This document shows positions 24,664 through 34,251 of a stretch of 64,000 nucleotides of DNA, piece by piece. The notes under the pieces were generated by a model that saw only the letters and a list, made by a program, of their open reading frames with translations, did not search any database and had not been told where the DNA came from. The stretch is from the NCBI GenBank assembly GCA_934446365.1, contig CAKSDZ010000007.1:1-64000 (forward strand), in the 5' to 3' direction. Every line of letters starts with the position of its first letter. Within the stretch, counting starts at the first letter, position 1. Both the position numbers and the translations under genes were made by a program. Source of the stretch: an uncultured Eubacteriales bacterium. Lineage in GTDB: Bacteria > Bacillota > Clostridia > Oscillospirales > CAG-272.

Positions 24664-24693
24664 TTTTCCACACTTTCCACGGAGTTTTCCACA
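24664..24693. promoter_or_regulatory. Two DnaA-box-like sites in the mraZ leader
   Basis: TTTTCCACA occurs at 24664-24672 and again at 24685-24693, each one mismatch from the TTATCCACA DnaA box. They lie between the MraZ repeats and the mraZ start. The CCAC cores are also inverted GTGG sites, so extra MraZ contacts are an alternative. Confidence 0.35.
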
Positions 24694-24726
24694 ATCGTTA
24701 TGCAAAAGAGAAAGGACGGTGAAATC

Positions 24727-25146
24727 ATGTTCCTCGGTCAGTATGCCCATACCGTAGACGCCAAGGGAAGAGTTTTTGTCCCCGCGAAATATCGCGACGG
24801 ACTCGGCGAAACCTTTGTCATCACCCGCGGAACTGCGAAATGTATCACCGTCTATCCGATGTCGGAATGGGAAAAATTCACCGCGAAAATCGAAGAGCTT
24901 CCGCAGGCACAGGCCGCTAAAATCAGGCGCTTCATTTTCGGCAATGCCTCCGACGTCACCGTTGACGCGCAGGGACGCATCAACATCGCCCAAAATCTTC
25001 GCGAATACGCCGGCATCGATAAAAACGCCGTCATTCTCGGACTCGGCTCCTATCTCGAAATCTGGTCTGAGGAAGCATGGAAGGCGGAAAGTGAGCTCGA
25101 AAGCTCCGCGGAAATCGAAGACCTCATGGTCGCGCTCGGCTGTTAA
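24727..25146 (+). CDS. mraZ: Transcriptional regulator MraZ
   Basis: 139 residues with two AbrB-like half domains, each with its DxKGR-type motif: HTVDAKGRVFVPAKYRD near the start and VTVDAQGRINIAQNLRE in the second half. It binds repeats upstream of its own gene and controls the dcw operon. Start behind AGAAAGGACGG. It is the first gene of the cluster, as usual. Confidence 0.96.
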   Translation: MFLGQYAHTVDAKGRVFVPAKYRDGLGETFVITRGTAKCITVYPMSEWEKFTAKIEELPQAQAAKIRRFIFGNASDVTVDAQGRINIAQNLREYAGIDKNAVILGLGSYLEIWSEEAWKAESELESSAEIEDLMVALGC

Positions 25147-25159
25147 ACCGGAGGATGAC

Positions 25160-26098
25160 ATGAATGAGTATGCACACACCTCCGTTCTGCTGTGCGAATG
25201 CATCGAAGCGCTGAACATCAAGCCGGACGGCATCTATGTCGACGGCACGCTCGGCGGCGGCGGCCATTCGCTTGAAATTGCCAAGAGACTAAGCAAAGGG
25301 GGACGGCTCCTCTGCATCGATCAGGACGAAGCGGCAATCGAAGCCGCCTCAAAGCGGCTCGCGGATTACCGGGAAAAAATTCTTTTTGTCAAGGACAACT
25401 TCTCCGATATACGGCACATTCTGGAAGATGCGGGAATCGAGCGCATCGACGGCGCCCTGCTCGACCTCGGCGTTTCTTCCTATCAGCTCGATACGCCGGA
25501 ACGCGGCTTTTCCTATAACACCGACGCGCCGCTCGATATGCGGATGAACGCCGACGCGGCATTTTCAGCCTACGATGTCGTCAATACCTACACGGAATCC
25601 GAGCTTTTCCGGATCTTCACCGAATACGGAGAGGAACAAAACGCAAGACGGATCGCCGCGGCGATTGTGAAAGCGAGAGGGCAGAAGCCGATCGAAACGA
25701 CGACGGAGCTTGTGGAAATCATCAAAAGCGTCACGCCAAAAAAGCTGCTCGCCGTCGGACATCATCCGGCAAAAAAAGTCTTTCAGGCCATCCGAATCGA
25801 GGTCAATCACGAGCTTGCCATCATCGAACCGACGATAAAAGACATCGCCGCGCATTTGAATCCCGGCGGCAGAATCGCGATTATCACCTTTCATTCTCTC
25901 GAAGACCGATGCGTTAAGCGCGCATTCGGCGAGCTTGCGGCCGGATGCACCTGTCCGCCCTCCTATCCTGTCTGTGTGTGCGGCAAGCATCCCGAGGTCA
26001 AAATCCTCACAAAAAAGCCCATTCTCCCGGGGGAGGAAGAGCTCGAATACAATCACCGGTCGCACAGCGCCAAGCTGAGGGCAGTCGAAAAGCTGTGA
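25160..26098 (+). CDS. rsmH: 16S rRNA (cytosine(1402)-N(4))-methyltransferase
   Basis: 312 residues from ATG 25160 behind CCGGAGGATG. SAM-binding motif YVDGTLGGGGHS, then LDLGVSSYQLD, the GFSYNTDAPLDMRM family signature, and a C-terminal GGRIAIITFHSLEDR. It methylates C1402 in the ribosomal P site. The usual second gene of the dcw cluster. Confidence 0.96.
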   Translation: MNEYAHTSVLLCECIEALNIKPDGIYVDGTLGGGGHSLEIAKRLSKGGRLLCIDQDEAAIEAASKRLADYREKILFVKDNFSDIRHILEDAGIERIDGALLDLGVSSYQLDTPERGFSYNTDAPLDMRMNADAAFSAYDVVNTYTESELFRIFTEYGEEQNARRIAAAIVKARGQKPIETTTELVEIIKSVTPKKLLAVGHHPAKKVFQAIRIEVNHELAIIEPTIKDIAAHLNPGGRIAIITFHSLEDRCVKRAFGELAAGCTCPPSYPVCVCGKHPEVKILTKKPILPGEEELEYNHRSHSAKLRAVEKL

Positions 26099-26121
26099 AC
26101 GCCTATAAAAGGGAGATGTCC

Positions 26122-26598
26122 ATGAAACCGCAAAAGGCACAAGCAAAGAAAAAAAATCCTGCGGCACTCCTTTTCCGCGATATTTTTATCGGCGGCAAGG
26201 AATACAAAACCGTAAAAGGCGAAAAAACGCCGTTCCCGATAATGACCGTGCTCTGCGCCGCGGCGGCGACTGTTCTGTTTCTGATACTGGTATTCTCTCT
26301 CATTAAAGTATCTGAAATTTCCTCTGAAATCGCAGCTATGAAAAAAGAAATGATTACGCTCGCCGCAAAGGAGGACAAGCTGAAAGGAGAGCTGGACCAC
26401 AGATATTCTTTCCAAGAAATCGAAAATACGGCGGCCGCGCTCGGACTTTCCGCGGGAAACGGGCAGAAAATCATATTGGAAAAGGAGCTTCCCGATTCCG
26501 ATCCCGTTTCTGCATCCTCAAAAAGGAGCGGAAAAAACTCACTTTTGATGAACGCGCTGTATGGCAGACTGCGCAATCTCATAAAATTTTTTGAATGA
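26122..26598 (+). CDS. ftsL: FtsL-like cell division protein
   Basis: 158 residues from ATG 26122 (GGGAG six bases upstream; ATG 26116 is an alternative). A basic cytoplasmic part of about 38 residues, one membrane span at about 39-62 (MTVLCAAAATVLFLILVFSL), then a coiled coil (ISSEIAAMKKEMITLAAKED) and a short tail. Sequence identity in FtsL is low everywhere; topology and position between rsmH and the PBP make the call. It links to FtsB- and FtsQ-type proteins to activate septal synthesis. The N-terminus is longer than usual. Confidence 0.8.
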   Translation: MKPQKAQAKKKNPAALLFRDIFIGGKEYKTVKGEKTPFPIMTVLCAAAATVLFLILVFSLIKVSEISSEIAAMKKEMITLAAKEDKLKGELDHRYSFQEIENTAAALGLSAGNGQKIILEKELPDSDPVSASSKRSGKNSLLMNALYGRLRNLIKFFE

Positions 26599-26731
26599 AA
26601 TCTGTCAAAAAAGCATATTTTTCACACAGAAAAATATAATGAAAATACCGGCGTGATCGGGGAAGCACAAGCGTGCGGCTCCCTCACAGCTTACGGAAAA
26701 AGTTACCATACGGGCGAAAGGAATCGGAAAC

Positions 26732-28990
26732 ATGCACACAAACAAAAAACCCGATACCTCCAAACCAAGCTCGATCATCGGCAGACCGTCCCGCACCGTG
26801 CGTGTTCGGTCCTTCGTACTTTTTTCCGTGTGTACATTTTTTGCCGCAATTATCATCGGAAGACTCTTTTATCTGCAAATCATAAAGCACAGGGATTACA
26901 GACGACTCGTGCTCGAGCAAATGGTTTATGAAACCACCGTCACCGCAAAAAGGGGACAAATCACCGACAGAAACGGTATCGTGCTCGCCACCAATTACAC
27001 GACGGAACGCATTTTCATCGATCCTCACGTTATGAAGGACGACGCAGAGCGTGCACTTGTAGCCCAAGGACTTTCGGAAATTCTCGAGGTCGATTACGAT
27101 TTCGTATACGGAGAGGCACAAAAGACGAAATACCGTGACCGCACAATCAAAAAGAACGTCGAAAAGGAAACCGCGGATAAGGTACGCCAGTTCATCATCG
27201 ACAACGACCTCTCCTCCATCCATCTCGTTGAAACGACAAGCCGCGTCTATCCCTTTGGTACGCTCGCCTCTCATGTAATCGGCTTCTGCGGAAGCGACGG
27301 AGGCCTTTACGGCTTGGAATACCAGTACGATACTTCCCTATCCGGAACCTCCGGAAAAATCCTCTCCGCGAAAAACGGAAAGGGCGGCTCCATGCCGTAT
27401 AATTATGAAACCTACATAGACGCCCAAAACGGCGCAAATCTTGTCACGACCATTGATTACAAAATCCAAAGCTATCTCGAAAAATATCTCGAGGAAGCGG
27501 CGATCGAATCCGGTTGCAAATCTCGTGCCTGCGGCATCGTCATGGACCCCACAACGGGAGAGATCTATGCCATGGCGACCTATCCTTACTATAACCTCAA
27601 CAGCCCGCGCACGCTCCCGGATTACTATGACAGCGCGCTCGCAGCCTATGCCGCACAGTACGGCGAGGATTCCGAGGAATATCAAAAATATGCCTCGAAT
27701 CTTCTCTTTTCGATGTGGAACAACAAGTGCCTGACGGACACCTATGAGCCCGGCTCCACCTCCAAGATTTTTACAACCTCCATGGCACTCGAAGAAAATC
27801 TTGCGACAACGACGGAGCGCTTCACCTGCACCGGCTCCTATATGGTCAGCGGCTGGTCGCGCCCAATCAGATGCCATAAGACGACCGGACACGGCGTGCT
27901 TACCTTCGCCGAGGGACTCCAACAGTCCTGCAACCCTGTCATGATGAAGCTTGCCGAGCGCATCGGCATCTCCACCTTCTGCCAATACTTCTCCGCCTTC
28001 GGGCTGGATTCCAAAACCGGAATCGACCTTCCCGGCGAGGCGGGCTCCATCTATACCAAAGAGGAAAACATGACCAACGTCGACCTCGCCGTATACTCTT
28101 TCGGCCAGCGATACAACGTAACCGCGCTTCAACAGATCACGGCCGTCGCCGCAGTGGCCAACGGCGGGACACTCGTCACGCCGCATGTCGTAAAGGAAAT
28201 CGTCGACGACGACGGCAACATCCTCGCTTCGTTCGGCACCAATGTCGTGCGTCAGGTCATCAGCGAGGAAACCGCGCAAACCATCAGTCAAATCCTTGCG
28301 GAAGGCGTTTCCGGAACCGGCGGCGCCAAAAATGCTTATGTCAAAGGCTATTCCGTCGCGGCCAAAACCGGTACATCGGAAAAAGGCACCTCCAATGCGC
28401 GCATCGCTTCCACCGTCGCCTATGCGCCGGCGGACGATCCGCAGGTCGTATGTATCATCATTGTAGACGAACCTACCATCGGCTCCATCTATGGAAGCAC
28501 GGTCGCTGCGCCCTATGTATCCAAGCTGCTCGGTGACGTTCTTCCCTATCTCGGAATCGAACCGCAGTACACCGAGAGCGAGCTTGCAACCATGGAAATG
28601 AATCTTCCCAACTTCCGCGGCATGTCGCTCGACGAAGCCATCAGTCGGCTGAATACGTCGAAGCTCTCTTATGAGGTCGTCGGAAACGGAACCAGCGTCA
28701 TCAATCAAGTACCGGCATCGGGAAGCATGCTTTCCAAGGAAAACGGTAAGGTCATCCTTTACACCAGCGAAACCGCAGCCGAACAAACCGCCGTCGTGCC
28801 GAATGTAATCGGAAAAACGGCGGCTCAGGCAAACAAAGCCCTGACGGACGCCGGCTTTAACATTCATCTCACGGGAGCGACAAGCGGCTCGGGCGCCGTA
28901 GCGGTAAGCCAATCGATTACCGGAGGCACGACAGTATCAAAAGGCTCCGTCATATCCGTGGAATTCCGCTATCTCGATACCGCGGACTAA
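26732..28990 (+). CDS. Class B penicillin-binding protein with two PASTA domains (FtsI/SpoVD type)
   Basis: 752 residues, start behind GAAAGGAA. One membrane anchor (about 27-47), a dimerisation domain beginning AKRGQITDRNG, then the transpeptidase domain with SxxK (Ser342 in STSK), SxN (SCN near 397) and KTG (KTGT near 545). Two PASTA domains follow (about 625-685 and 690-748). It cross-links septal peptidoglycan with FtsW. The cluster has only this one PBP, where some Bacillota have separate vegetative and SpoVD copies, so the vegetative or sporulation role cannot be assigned from sequence. Confidence 0.93.
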   Translation: MHTNKKPDTSKPSSIIGRPSRTVRVRSFVLFSVCTFFAAIIIGRLFYLQIIKHRDYRRLVLEQMVYETTVTAKRGQITDRNGIVLATNYTTERIFIDPHVMKDDAERALVAQGLSEILEVDYDFVYGEAQKTKYRDRTIKKNVEKETADKVRQFIIDNDLSSIHLVETTSRVYPFGTLASHVIGFCGSDGGLYGLEYQYDTSLSGTSGKILSAKNGKGGSMPYNYETYIDAQNGANLVTTIDYKIQSYLEKYLEEAAIESGCKSRACGIVMDPTTGEIYAMATYPYYNLNSPRTLPDYYDSALAAYAAQYGEDSEEYQKYASNLLFSMWNNKCLTDTYEPGSTSKIFTTSMALEENLATTTERFTCTGSYMVSGWSRPIRCHKTTGHGVLTFAEGLQQSCNPVMMKLAERIGISTFCQYFSAFGLDSKTGIDLPGEAGSIYTKEENMTNVDLAVYSFGQRYNVTALQQITAVAAVANGGTLVTPHVVKEIVDDDGNILASFGTNVVRQVISEETAQTISQILAEGVSGTGGAKNAYVKGYSVAAKTGTSEKGTSNARIASTVAYAPADDPQVVCIIIVDEPTIGSIYGSTVAAPYVSKLLGDVLPYLGIEPQYTESELATMEMNLPNFRGMSLDEAISRLNTSKLSYEVVGNGTSVINQVPASGSMLSKENGKVILYTSETAAEQTAVVPNVIGKTAAQANKALTDAGFNIHLTGATSGSGAVAVSQSITGGTTVSKGSVISVEFRYLDTAD

Positions 28991-29057
28991 AAAAACAAGG
29001 AAAACACGCAAATATCCGGACGGCAAAAGAAAAATTCCGATTACCGCGGAGGATACC

Positions 29058-30512
29058 ATGCGTTTTTCAGATATTATCTATAAAAAGGAAATTCTTTCTT
29101 TCACCCCGTCGGTTTCCGACTTTCCGGTCGGGGCGCCGTGCTCGGACACCCGAAAATTAAAGCGGGGAGACATCTTCTTCTGTACCGACGGCACCAAGCA
29201 AAGCGGCTTCTCCTACATCGGAGAAGCGAAAAGCGCCGGAGCCTGCGCCATCGTCACCTCTCGCGGCGGCGCCGCGCGGGCAGGCCGGATGGGAATCCCC
29301 GTCATCGAGGTCGAGGACGTGCGCCGCGCCTATGCGCTCGCATGGAGCCGATATTTCGGCGAACCCCAAAAATCGCTGCGTCTGATTGCCGTCACCGGCA
29401 CCAACGGAAAAACCTCCGTTTCTTACTTCATATGCGAGCTTCTCCGCATGGCGGGTTACGGCACGGGACTCATCGGAACCGTCGAATACTCAGACGGACG
29501 TCACACCTCGGTCTCCGATTACACAACGCCTCCGCCGGAGGAGCTGTATGCCCTGCTTTCGGATATGAAACAGGCGGGAAACACGTTCGCGGTCATGGAG
29601 GCTTCCTCGCACGCCATCTCACAGGACCGGCTGTTCAGGCTTGATTTCGAGGTCGGCGTCTTCACCAATCTCTCGCGTGACCATCTCGATTACCACAAAA
29701 CATGGGATGCCTATCGGGATGTCAAGGCGAAGCTGTTTGGGAATTGCAGAAATTCCGTCATCAATCTCGACGACGCGGAAGCACGCTATATGGGCTTTGC
29801 TGCGGGCGGCGATGTTTATTACTACTCGGAAAAAGACAGCGGGGCGGAATTTTTCATCGATGCGCCGGAGCTTACGGCAGACGGAATCCGATACAGGCTG
29901 ACATACGGAGAGGAAAGCATCCCTGTTTCCTCCACACTGACCGGCGGCTTCAACATCTACAACACTGCGGCGGCGATTGCAGCCGCACGGCTCGTCGGGA
30001 TTCCCGCCAGCGTCCTCTCGGATTCGGCAAAAAAGTTGAAAGCTCCGCCCGGACGGCTCGAAAAGCTTGACACCGGCACGGATTTTTCCGTTTTCATCGA
30101 TTATGCGCACACACCGGACGCGCTGGAAAAGGCCCTATCGGCATTGCGTCCGTTTACGAGCCGACTGACCGTGCTCTTCGGAGCAGGCGGCGAGCGGGAC
30201 CACGGCAAGCGTCCCGAGATGGGACGGATGGCGGAACGGCTTGCCGACTTCGTCATCGTGACAAGCGACAATCCGCGCGGCGAGGAGCCCGACGCCATCA
30301 TCGACGACATCATAGCCGGCATGACGCAAAACAGGCACATCCGCATCACCGACCGCAAGGAAGCGATCGAATATGCGGTGACACACGCCGCGGCAGGTGA
30401 AATCATCCTGCTTGCAGGCAAAGGACACGAAAATTATGTATGCGACAAGTCCGGAAAACACGAATTTTCCGAACGGGATATCGTTTATAAACTTACGAAA
30501 AGGATAGGATAA
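29058..30512 (+). CDS. murE: UDP-N-acetylmuramoyl-L-alanyl-D-glutamate-2,6-diaminopimelate ligase
   Basis: 484 residues, start behind CGGAGG. ATP site VTGTNGKTSVS, central domain with FTNLSRDHLDYHKTWDAY, and the C-terminal SDNPRGEEP: the DNPR motif selects meso-diaminopimelate rather than lysine. It adds the third residue of the stem peptide. Murein of the organism should therefore be of the DAP type. Confidence 0.95.
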   Translation: MRFSDIIYKKEILSFTPSVSDFPVGAPCSDTRKLKRGDIFFCTDGTKQSGFSYIGEAKSAGACAIVTSRGGAARAGRMGIPVIEVEDVRRAYALAWSRYFGEPQKSLRLIAVTGTNGKTSVSYFICELLRMAGYGTGLIGTVEYSDGRHTSVSDYTTPPPEELYALLSDMKQAGNTFAVMEASSHAISQDRLFRLDFEVGVFTNLSRDHLDYHKTWDAYRDVKAKLFGNCRNSVINLDDAEARYMGFAAGGDVYYYSEKDSGAEFFIDAPELTADGIRYRLTYGEESIPVSSTLTGGFNIYNTAAAIAAARLVGIPASVLSDSAKKLKAPPGRLEKLDTGTDFSVFIDYAHTPDALEKALSALRPFTSRLTVLFGAGGERDHGKRPEMGRMAERLADFVIVTSDNPRGEEPDAIIDDIIAGMTQNRHIRITDRKEAIEYAVTHAAAGEIILLAGKGHENYVCDKSGKHEFSERDIVYKLTKRIG

Positions 30513-30516
30513 AAAA

Positions 30517-31920
30517 ATGTATCTCAGCTTGAATGACAGCGGAATCACACTCGAAACACTCGCAAGCTTCGCCGGCGGAACCATAAGCGGCGGTGCCGAC
30601 AAATCTCTCATGGCCTACGGGATTTCCATCGATTCCCGCACCATCAAAAAGGGAGACGCTTTCATCGCGCTGAGAGGAGACAAATTCGACGGACATGACT
30701 ATCTCATGGCGGCAGCCAAGGCGGGAGCCGCATTCGCCGTTGTGGAAAGGATTCCCGACGGCTGCACGCTTCCCTGTGTCGTCGTCGACGACACAAGACA
30801 TGCGCTCGGAAAAATCGCGCGCTCCTATAAGCAGCTTTTCCGGACGATCTCCGTCGCCGTAACGGGAAGCGTCGGAAAAACGACGACAAAGCAGTTTATT
30901 TATTCCGTTCTTGACACAAAATATAAAACGAACGAAACCAAAGGCAATTACAACAACGAAATCGGTCTTCCGCTGACGCTGCTCGGGCTCACCGCCGTCC
31001 ATAAGGCGCTCGTCGTGGAAATGGGAATGAATCACAAGGGGGAAATCTCCGAGCTTTCCAAAATGGTGGAGCCGGATATTTCCGTCATCACCGGCATCGG
31101 GACCGCGCATATCGAAAATCTCGGCTCCAAGGAAAATATCCGAGACGCCAAAATGGAAATCATCGACGGCATGAAGCCGGGCGGCATCCTGATTCTGAAC
31201 GGAGACGACCCGTATCTGCGCGACGTCAAAACAAACGACATTTTCAAAATCTACATCGGCATCGAAAATGAGGACTGCGTTTACAACGCCGAGAATATCC
31301 GCATGTTCGACGAGCATATGCTGTTCGATATCCGTCTGCACGACGGAGAAATCATGAACGACGTGCGAATCAACGTCATCGGGCGGCACAACATCTACAA
31401 TGCGCTCGTCGCCTGCGTATGCGGCATTCTGCTCGGCGTGCCGGAGGAAAAAATCCGCTACGGACTGCTCAACTTCACGCCGGCGGAAATGAGACAGCAC
31501 ATCGAAGAAAAAAACGGCATCACCGTCATTGAGGACTGCTACAACGCCAATCCGGAATCCATGTCCGCAGGGCTCGACGTGCTCCTGCACACGGCAAAAA
31601 AGAAAAAGCTTCGTCCCATCGCCGTTCTCGGCGACATGCTTGAGCTCGGGCACATGTCCCGCGAAGCGCATTTCGACCTCGGCAACGAAGCGGCGAGAAA
31701 GGGCGTCGAACGGCTCATTACCTTCGGCAAAGCCGCACGCGACATCGCGGAGGGCGCACTTGCCGCCGGCATGAAAAAAGACAGGATAACGATTATCGAG
31801 GATACGGAAAACGCCGAAAAAGCGGCGGAAATCATCAAAAGCATCATCGAAAAGGGCGACGCCGTGCTTTTCAAAGCCAGCCGCGCCATGGCACTCGAAA
31901 GAGTTATCAAGCTGATTTAA
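30517..31920 (+). CDS. murF: UDP-N-acetylmuramoyl-tripeptide-D-alanyl-D-alanine ligase
   Basis: 467 residues, 4 bases after murE. ATP site VTGSVGKTTTKQF, then YNNEIGLPLTLL and the GMNHKGEISEL segment, with IEDCYNANPESM in the C-terminal part. It adds D-Ala-D-Ala to complete the cytoplasmic pentapeptide precursor. Confidence 0.95.
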   Translation: MYLSLNDSGITLETLASFAGGTISGGADKSLMAYGISIDSRTIKKGDAFIALRGDKFDGHDYLMAAAKAGAAFAVVERIPDGCTLPCVVVDDTRHALGKIARSYKQLFRTISVAVTGSVGKTTTKQFIYSVLDTKYKTNETKGNYNNEIGLPLTLLGLTAVHKALVVEMGMNHKGEISELSKMVEPDISVITGIGTAHIENLGSKENIRDAKMEIIDGMKPGGILILNGDDPYLRDVKTNDIFKIYIGIENEDCVYNAENIRMFDEHMLFDIRLHDGEIMNDVRINVIGRHNIYNALVACVCGILLGVPEEKIRYGLLNFTPAEMRQHIEEKNGITVIEDCYNANPESMSAGLDVLLHTAKKKKLRPIAVLGDMLELGHMSREAHFDLGNEAARKGVERLITFGKAARDIAEGALAAGMKKDRITIIEDTENAEKAAEIIKSIIEKGDAVLFKASRAMALERVIKLI

Positions 31921-31932
31921 CGGAGAAAACCT

Positions 31933-32934
31933 ATGCTTTTCAATTTCATTTTATCGGTTATCGCATCCTTTCTTGTCACCGCACTTTTGTCGAAAAAATT
32001 CATTCCCGCGCTGATCAGCCGGAAGATGGGACAGCCGATACTTGAAATTGGACCGAGATGGCATAAATCCAAGGAGGGTACGCCCACGATGGGCGGACTT
32101 TTCTTCATCGCCGCCATTCTCATCCTCAGCGCCGTATTCTCCTTTTTCGCATTTCCGAGGGAAGAGCTTCCGAAAATTTGGATCACGCTCGGCATGGCGG
32201 CGGCGTTCGGAGCGATCGGTTTCATCGACGACCGCGCCAAGCTCCTCAAAAAGCAAAACGAGGGGCTTCGCGCCTATCAGAAATTTCTGCTCCAAGTCAT
32301 CGTCGCAGCGGCGTATCTTCTCCTTATGACACTTTTCTGTGACGTCGATACGGAGGTGGCGCTTCCCTTCTTTCACAAGACGTTCGAGCTTGGCGTCTCT
32401 TACTATGGCTTTGCCATTCTTCTCATCGTCGGCATCAACAACAGCGTCAATCTGACCGACGGCATCGACGGGCTCTGCGCTTCGGTCACGGCGATGGTTG
32501 CAGCCTTTTTCGCGGTCTGCGGCTTCCGCCTGCCTCATGCTCTTATCTCCTCCGAAAGTACCGACGCCTCCCTCGCGATTCTCGCCGGCATGACTTTCGG
32601 CGCCTGCATCGGCTTTCTCGTATACAACTGGCATCCGGCAAGGGTTTTCATGGGAGACACCGGTTCGCTGTTTCTCGGCGGAATGGTCGCAGGACTCGCC
32701 TTTCTTCTGAACTGCCCGCTTATCATCCTTGTCGTCGGACTTTTCTATGTGATTGAAACGGTCTCCGTCATGCTTCAAGTCATATTTTTCAAGCTGACAC
32801 ACGGAAAACGCCTTTTCAAAATGGCGCCGATTCATCATCATTTTGAAAAATGCGGTTGGAGCGAGCCCGCAATCGCCGCATTCGGAATCCTTGTCACCGC
32901 TGTCATGTCAATCATTTCCTATTGCTTTTTGTAA
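31933..32934 (+). CDS. mraY: Phospho-N-acetylmuramoyl-pentapeptide transferase
   Basis: 333 residues, about ten membrane spans. Motifs are complete: HKSKEGTPTMGG, the FIDDRAKLLKKQNEGL Asp pair, NLTDGIDGL and the MAPIHHHFE histidine loop. It transfers the muramyl pentapeptide to undecaprenyl phosphate, giving lipid I. In most clusters murD follows; here the next gene is ftsW. Confidence 0.96.
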   Translation: MLFNFILSVIASFLVTALLSKKFIPALISRKMGQPILEIGPRWHKSKEGTPTMGGLFFIAAILILSAVFSFFAFPREELPKIWITLGMAAAFGAIGFIDDRAKLLKKQNEGLRAYQKFLLQVIVAAAYLLLMTLFCDVDTEVALPFFHKTFELGVSYYGFAILLIVGINNSVNLTDGIDGLCASVTAMVAAFFAVCGFRLPHALISSESTDASLAILAGMTFGACIGFLVYNWHPARVFMGDTGSLFLGGMVAGLAFLLNCPLIILVVGLFYVIETVSVMLQVIFFKLTHGKRLFKMAPIHHHFEKCGWSEPAIAAFGILVTAVMSIISYCFL

Positions 32935-32979
32935 AGAAAAGCGCTAAACTATATTGATAATTGTAAAAGAGGTGCTAAG

Positions 32980-34251
32980 GTGACAAATACGGACGAAAGA
33001 ACGAAACATACCGGGAGCCGCATGACGGCACCCGCGGAACATAAAAATCCGGTCAAGAAATTTCTGCATGAGCTTGTCTCCTCCGACGAGACGACGGTCT
33101 ACCGCGTCCGCGGCGGCGTTGACAAGCCCTTTTTGATTTTGGTGGTGCTTCTCATCTGCTTCGGTTCCGTCATGGTGTCCTCCTCGGGCTACGTATATGC
33201 GAAAGCCTATATGGGCGGCGACAGCTTTTACTTCATCAAAAAACAGCTCGTCTGGGGTGTTCTCGGAATCCTCGCGATGATAGGCATGTCCGTCGTCGAT
33301 TACAGCTTTCTCAAAAAGATGGCACTTCCGATTTTCGGCGTATCCTATCTCCTGCTGTGGTGCGTCTTTGTCCCCGGCATCGGCTCCTCGGCCAAGGGCG
33401 CGACAAGATGGGTGAAAATAGGCCCCATCCAGTTTCAGCCCTCCGAAATCATGAAATTCGCCCTGATTCTGCTGCTCGCGCTTTACATATCCAAATTCGC
33501 ATCGAAAATGAAAACCTTCAAATACGGGATTTTCTTCCCCGCATGCGTGGTCGTACTGGTCTGCGCCACGACCGCGCTGGAAAAGCACATGTCGGGCACG
33601 ATTATCCTCTTTCTCCTCGGCGCCTGTATGATTTTCATGTCCGGCGCCAGCATCAAATGGATCGGCGGCATCGCCGGCACCTTCGGCGCTGCGGCGCTCG
33701 GAATCATTTTGTTCACCGACTATACCAAGGCACGCATCGATGCATGGCTGCATCCGGAGCTGCATCTGCTCGACAAGGGCTTTCAGCCGTATGAAAGCCT
33801 GCTCGCCATCGGCTCCGGCGGGCTTTTCGGCGTCGGCCTCGGCAACAGCTACCAAAAGCATCTGTGGCTTCCGGAGCCGCAGAACGACTTCATCTTCGCC
33901 ATCGTCTGCGAGGAGCTCGGACTCATCGGCGCCTTGGTCCTTATCGCACTCTTTATCCTGCTCATTTGGCGCGGCTTTCTCATTGCGAAAAAAGCGCCGG
34001 ACACTTTCTCCGCCCTGCTCGTCGCAGGCCTTACCGCAAAGGTGGGGCTTCAAGCGCTGCTCAACATCGCGGTGGTGACGGCGACCATCCCGACGACGGG
34101 AATCGCGCTTCCGTTTTTCAGCTACGGCGGCACCGCCCTTGTCATGCAGCTCGCCGAAATGGGAATTATACTCTCGATTTCGCGCTTCTCCTCCGGAGAA
34201 AGACTGAAACATGAAAGCAATTTATCATCGGAAAGGATGCCAATCTCATGA
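32980..34251 (+). CDS. ftsW: SEDS glycosyltransferase FtsW
   Basis: 423 residues from a GTG at 32980 behind AAAAGAGGTGC; an ATG at 33022 is an alternative. A cytoplasmic tail of about 50 residues, then ten membrane spans. SEDS motifs: GATRWVKIGPIQFQPSE and, near the end, GIALPFFSYGGTALV. It polymerises lipid II at the septum with the class B PBP encoded upstream. The stop overlaps the murG start (ATGA). Confidence 0.93.
   Translation: MTNTDERTKHTGSRMTAPAEHKNPVKKFLHELVSSDETTVYRVRGGVDKPFLILVVLLICFGSVMVSSSGYVYAKAYMGGDSFYFIKKQLVWGVLGILAMIGMSVVDYSFLKKMALPIFGVSYLLLWCVFVPGIGSSAKGATRWVKIGPIQFQPSEIMKFALILLLALYISKFASKMKTFKYGIFFPACVVVLVCATTALEKHMSGTIILFLLGACMIFMSGASIKWIGGIAGTFGAAALGIILFTDYTKARIDAWLHPELHLLDKGFQPYESLLAIGSGGLFGVGLGNSYQKHLWLPEPQNDFIFAIVCEELGLIGALVLIALFILLIWRGFLIAKKAPDTFSALLVAGLTAKVGLQALLNIAVVTATIPTTGIALPFFSYGGTALVMQLAEMGIILSISRFSSGERLKHESNLSSERMPIS

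Noticed and set aside
27338..28912. Minus-strand ORF of 524 codons opposite the PASTA-PBP
   Set aside because: Antisense to a gene with all three transpeptidase motifs.
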